Notes under the pieces: generated by a model
What the model was told of the DNA's origin: nothing
What the model saw: only the letters and a program-made list of their open reading frames with translations
The model's database searches: none
Shown: positions 6,673-8,569 of the stretch, piece after piece
Numbering within the stretch: the stretch's first letter is position 1
Layout: each line of letters begins with the position of its first letter
Origin: Chloroflexota bacterium
GTDB taxonomy: Bacteria; Chloroflexota; Anaerolineae; Anaerolineales; UBA11858
Length of the DNA stretch: 8,569 nucleotides
Direction of reading: 5' to 3'
NCBI GenBank assembly: GCA_003513015.1
Contig: DOTA01000306.1
Span: forward strand, 1 to 8,569
Made by a program: the position numbers and the translations under genes

Positions 6673-8229
6673 ATGAAAAGTTTATTTGCAGGTGCTCAAG
6701 TGTTGGTTGTGGATGATGAAGTTGGCGTAACGCGTCTGTGTGATCGCTTTCTAACGCGCAGCGGCTTTCAAGTACAAACCGTCAACCAGCCTTTGACAGG
6801 GATCGAAATTCTCAAAACTCAAAAAATCGATCTGTTATTGGCGGATATCCGCATGCCGCAAATGGATGGATTTGAATTGTTGAAAATGGCCCGAGAGCAG
6901 CAACCTGATCTGGCTGTTGTGATTATGACCGGATATGGCACGGTTGAAACCGCGGTTGAATCGCTGCATCAGGGTGCTGATGGCATGATTTTGAAGCCAT
7001 TTTCTGGCTCAGAACTAGTTCAAAGCGTTGAGCAGGCTTTGCGCAACCGTCAACGCGAGCGCGAAGTGCAACGCTTGCAGGCTTTGCGCCCCCTGTTTGA
7101 GATTACCGAATCACTTTTTGCTGAAAAATCACCAGCACTTTTGCGTACGCGCCTGATGGATGTTGTGCGCCAGCATTTGAAGTGCGCGCATGTGAGTTTT
7201 TATCAGCGTGATTCGAACAAACAAACCTGGCAGCAAATCTCTCAGCAAGGTGAAAACTTCGATTTGAGCAGTTACTCCCTGCCTGAGGGTGAGATGATTT
7301 CTCCGGAGGTCATCCAAAACCCTCAAATTCAATCTGAAATGATTGCCCACCAACTCGGTCATTTTGTTATTATGCCGTTCGATTATCAGTTTTTATTTGC
7401 CTCCCGCCAGCTTGGAGAAGCGGATTTCAACGAATCGGAAATGGAAACATTGCGGATATTATCGCGCCAGGCAGTGGCGGCCCTGGAAAACGCTCAACTT
7501 TATGACGAATTGCAAAAACGCATCTTGCAGGTTGAAGCTTCGCAGCAAGCCCTGGTTCAGGCTGAAAAAATGGCCGCAGTGGGCCGTTTAACGGCTTCGA
7601 TTGCGCACGAAATTAATAACCCTTTGCACTCAGTTCGTAATTGCTTGCACCTGGCTGGCAGGCAAGAATTGTCCGATGCGGATCGGCAGGAATATCTTGA
7701 ATTGGCCAGCGAAGAGTTGGAACGCTTGATGCATACCGTGCGGCAGATGCTTGATTTTTACCGCCCAAGCGCATTAGACCGCAAGCCTACGGATATCAAT
7801 TCTTTGATCGAAAAAGTTATCAAACTTTTGGATGCACAATTTTCTGATTATCAGATTGTCGTTCAAAGGGAATATGCGCCGGATTTACCGCCGGTGGTAG
7901 CGGTTGCAAACCAACTTCAACAAGTTTTTTTCAACTTGTTTTTGAATGCCATCGAGGTGATGCCCTCCGGCGGCGAACTGGTAATCACCACGCAATCAGA
8001 AGGGGATCATGTTTCAATTTTGGTGGCTGATACCGGCCCCGGGATTGCCCTTGAAAATCCAGATGAAATTTTCGATCCCTTTGTCAGTTCAAAAGAAAAG
8101 GGGTTGGGCTTGGGTCTGACCATCAGCTATGGTGTGGTGACAGCCCACGGAGGTTCTCTATCTTTGGTGACAGAGTATGAAAACGGTGCCTGCTTCAAAG
8201 TGCAACTTCCTGCTTATTTAACGCGTTAG
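6673..8229 (+). CDS. Hybrid histidine kinase with N-terminal receiver (REC-GAF-HisKA-HATPase)
   Basis: This 518-residue protein begins with a complete receiver domain (about 8-125). It has the acidic pair D14/D15 in VLVVDDE, phosphoacceptor D58 in ADIRMPQMDG, T86 in MTGYG and K108 in LKPF. A weak, short GAF-like region follows (about 135-275), then a helical linker, HisKA with H312 in IAHEINNPL, and HATPase with N425 (FFNLFLNAIEVM), D453 (ADTGPGI), the F-box-like FDPFVSSK and the G2 loop KGLGLGL. All phosphotransfer residues are present, so both halves should be active. Having the receiver in front implies that its kinase is controlled by phosphate received from another kinase, most simply the GAF kinase upstream. 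The gene starts 4 bases after that kinase's stop and has no good ribosome site (only AAGG 15 bases away), so translational coupling is likely. There is no membrane segment. Its kinase may phosphorylate the response regulator that follows. Confidence 0.93.
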   Translation: MKSLFAGAQVLVVDDEVGVTRLCDRFLTRSGFQVQTVNQPLTGIEILKTQKIDLLLADIRMPQMDGFELLKMAREQQPDLAVVIMTGYGTVETAVESLHQGADGMILKPFSGSELVQSVEQALRNRQREREVQRLQALRPLFEITESLFAEKSPALLRTRLMDVVRQHLKCAHVSFYQRDSNKQTWQQISQQGENFDLSSYSLPEGEMISPEVIQNPQIQSEMIAHQLGHFVIMPFDYQFLFASRQLGEADFNESEMETLRILSRQAVAALENAQLYDELQKRILQVEASQQALVQAEKMAAVGRLTASIAHEINNPLHSVRNCLHLAGRQELSDADRQEYLELASEELERLMHTVRQMLDFYRPSALDRKPTDINSLIEKVIKLLDAQFSDYQIVVQREYAPDLPPVVAVANQLQQVFFNLFLNAIEVMPSGGELVITTQSEGDHVSILVADTGPGIALENPDEIFDPFVSSKEKGLGLGLTISYGVVTAHGGSLSLVTEYENGACFKVQLPAYLTR

Positions 8230-8249
8230 GTTTGTAGGGTCTGCATTTT

Positions 8250-8258
8250 TGTTATACA
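8250..8258 (+). promoter_or_regulatory. Possible promoter for the response regulator (extended -10-like)
   Basis: TGTTATACA lies in the 53-base gap after the second kinase. Its first eight bases are identical to the ald extended -10 (TGTTATAC). An overlapping reading, TACAAT at 8255-8260, also resembles a -10. No convincing -35 is seen. It could give the regulator its own transcript in addition to read-through from the kinases, as no terminator is visible in the gap. Confidence 0.4.
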
Positions 8259-8270
8259 ATAAGTTCAAAT

Positions 8271-8276
8271 GAAAGG
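8271..8276 (+). promoter_or_regulatory. Ribosome binding site before the response regulator
   Basis: GAAAGG ends 6 bases before the GTG at 8283 and 12 bases before the in-frame ATG at 8289. The spacing favours GTG as the start, although the ATG gives a more usual receiver N-terminus. Confidence 0.55.
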
Positions 8277-8282
8277 TTGTTG

Positions 8283-8569
8283 GTGAATATGACAATAAAA
8301 ATTCTTGTTGTAGATGATGAAAAAGCTGCTCGGAAGTCCCTGGCGGATATTTTGCGCCTGGAAGGTTACGATGTGGATGCGGCTGAAGATGGCCCAAAAG
8401 CGCTGAAATTACTGGCCAATAAAAACTATGATTTGATGCTGCTGGATATTCGGATGCCCGGTATGGATGGCGTTGAAGTGATGCAAAGAGCCATAGAAAT
8501 TTCGCCGGATATGCAGATCATCATGCTTACAGCGCACGGTTCAATGGAATCGGCCATTGAAGCCCTGCG
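8283..8569 (+). CDS. Response regulator, receiver domain only visible (runs off right edge)
   Basis: The first 95 codons encode a standard receiver domain. With GTG 8283 as residue 1, the acidic pair is D11/D12 in ILVVDDE, the phosphoacceptor is D55 in LLLDIRMPGMDG, and the switch threonine is T83 in MLTAHGS. The conserved lysine and any output domain lie past the edge. The motif style (DIRMPGMDG, MLTAHGSMESAIEAL) occurs in NtrC-type regulators and also in stand-alone or hybrid receivers, so the output cannot be named. It follows the two kinases by 53 bases on the same strand and is the likely end point of their phosphotransfer. The start could instead be the ATG at 8289, which removes two residues. 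Confidence 0.9.
   Translation, partial: MNMTIKILVVDDEKAARKSLADILRLEGYDVDAAEDGPKALKLLANKNYDLMLLDIRMPGMDGVEVMQRAIEISPDMQIIMLTAHGSMESAIEAL

Overview
The window holds six genes: two divergent groups that face away from a 229-base control region (about 3335-3563). On the minus strand, reading away from that region, are alanine dehydrogenase (ald, 3334-2240), a 4-hydroxybutyrate/acetyl-CoA-type CoA-transferase (2236-941) and the N-terminal two thirds of pyruvate kinase (pyk, 908 to the left edge). Gaps of 3 and 32 bases and a single convincing promoter suggest one operon. It is centred on pyruvate and acyl-CoA: alanine to pyruvate, PEP to pyruvate with ATP, and exchange of CoA between carboxylates, as expected in an amino-acid or sugar fermenter.

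On the plus strand is a soluble signalling cassette. It has a 1034-residue histidine kinase with four tandem GAF domains (3564-6668), then, 4 bases later, a REC-GAF-histidine kinase hybrid (6673-8229), then a response regulator cut by the right edge (8283-8569). Neither kinase shows a membrane segment, so both should sense cytoplasmic signals. The REC domain at the front of the second kinase is a plausible phosphate acceptor for the first, which would give a phosphorelay or cross-talk chain. The output domain of the last gene lies outside the window.

The control region has a likely promoter for each direction, both of the extended -10 type. It also has a perfect 19-base palindrome in the ald leader and a longer imperfect dyad between the promoters. 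A third similar -10 element sits before the response regulator. All three share the core TGYTATAM.

The organism is a bacterium. Multi-GAF soluble kinases, a REC-first hybrid kinase and fermentation genes with mixed GC content fit Chloroflexota (Anaerolineae-like), but this is inferred from gene style and not proven by any marker. No RNA genes, mobile elements, CRISPR arrays or broken genes were seen. The metabolic genes are ordinary family members. The parts most worth following up are the regular GAF array with its uncharacterised N-terminal domain, the two-kinase relay, and the divergent control region.
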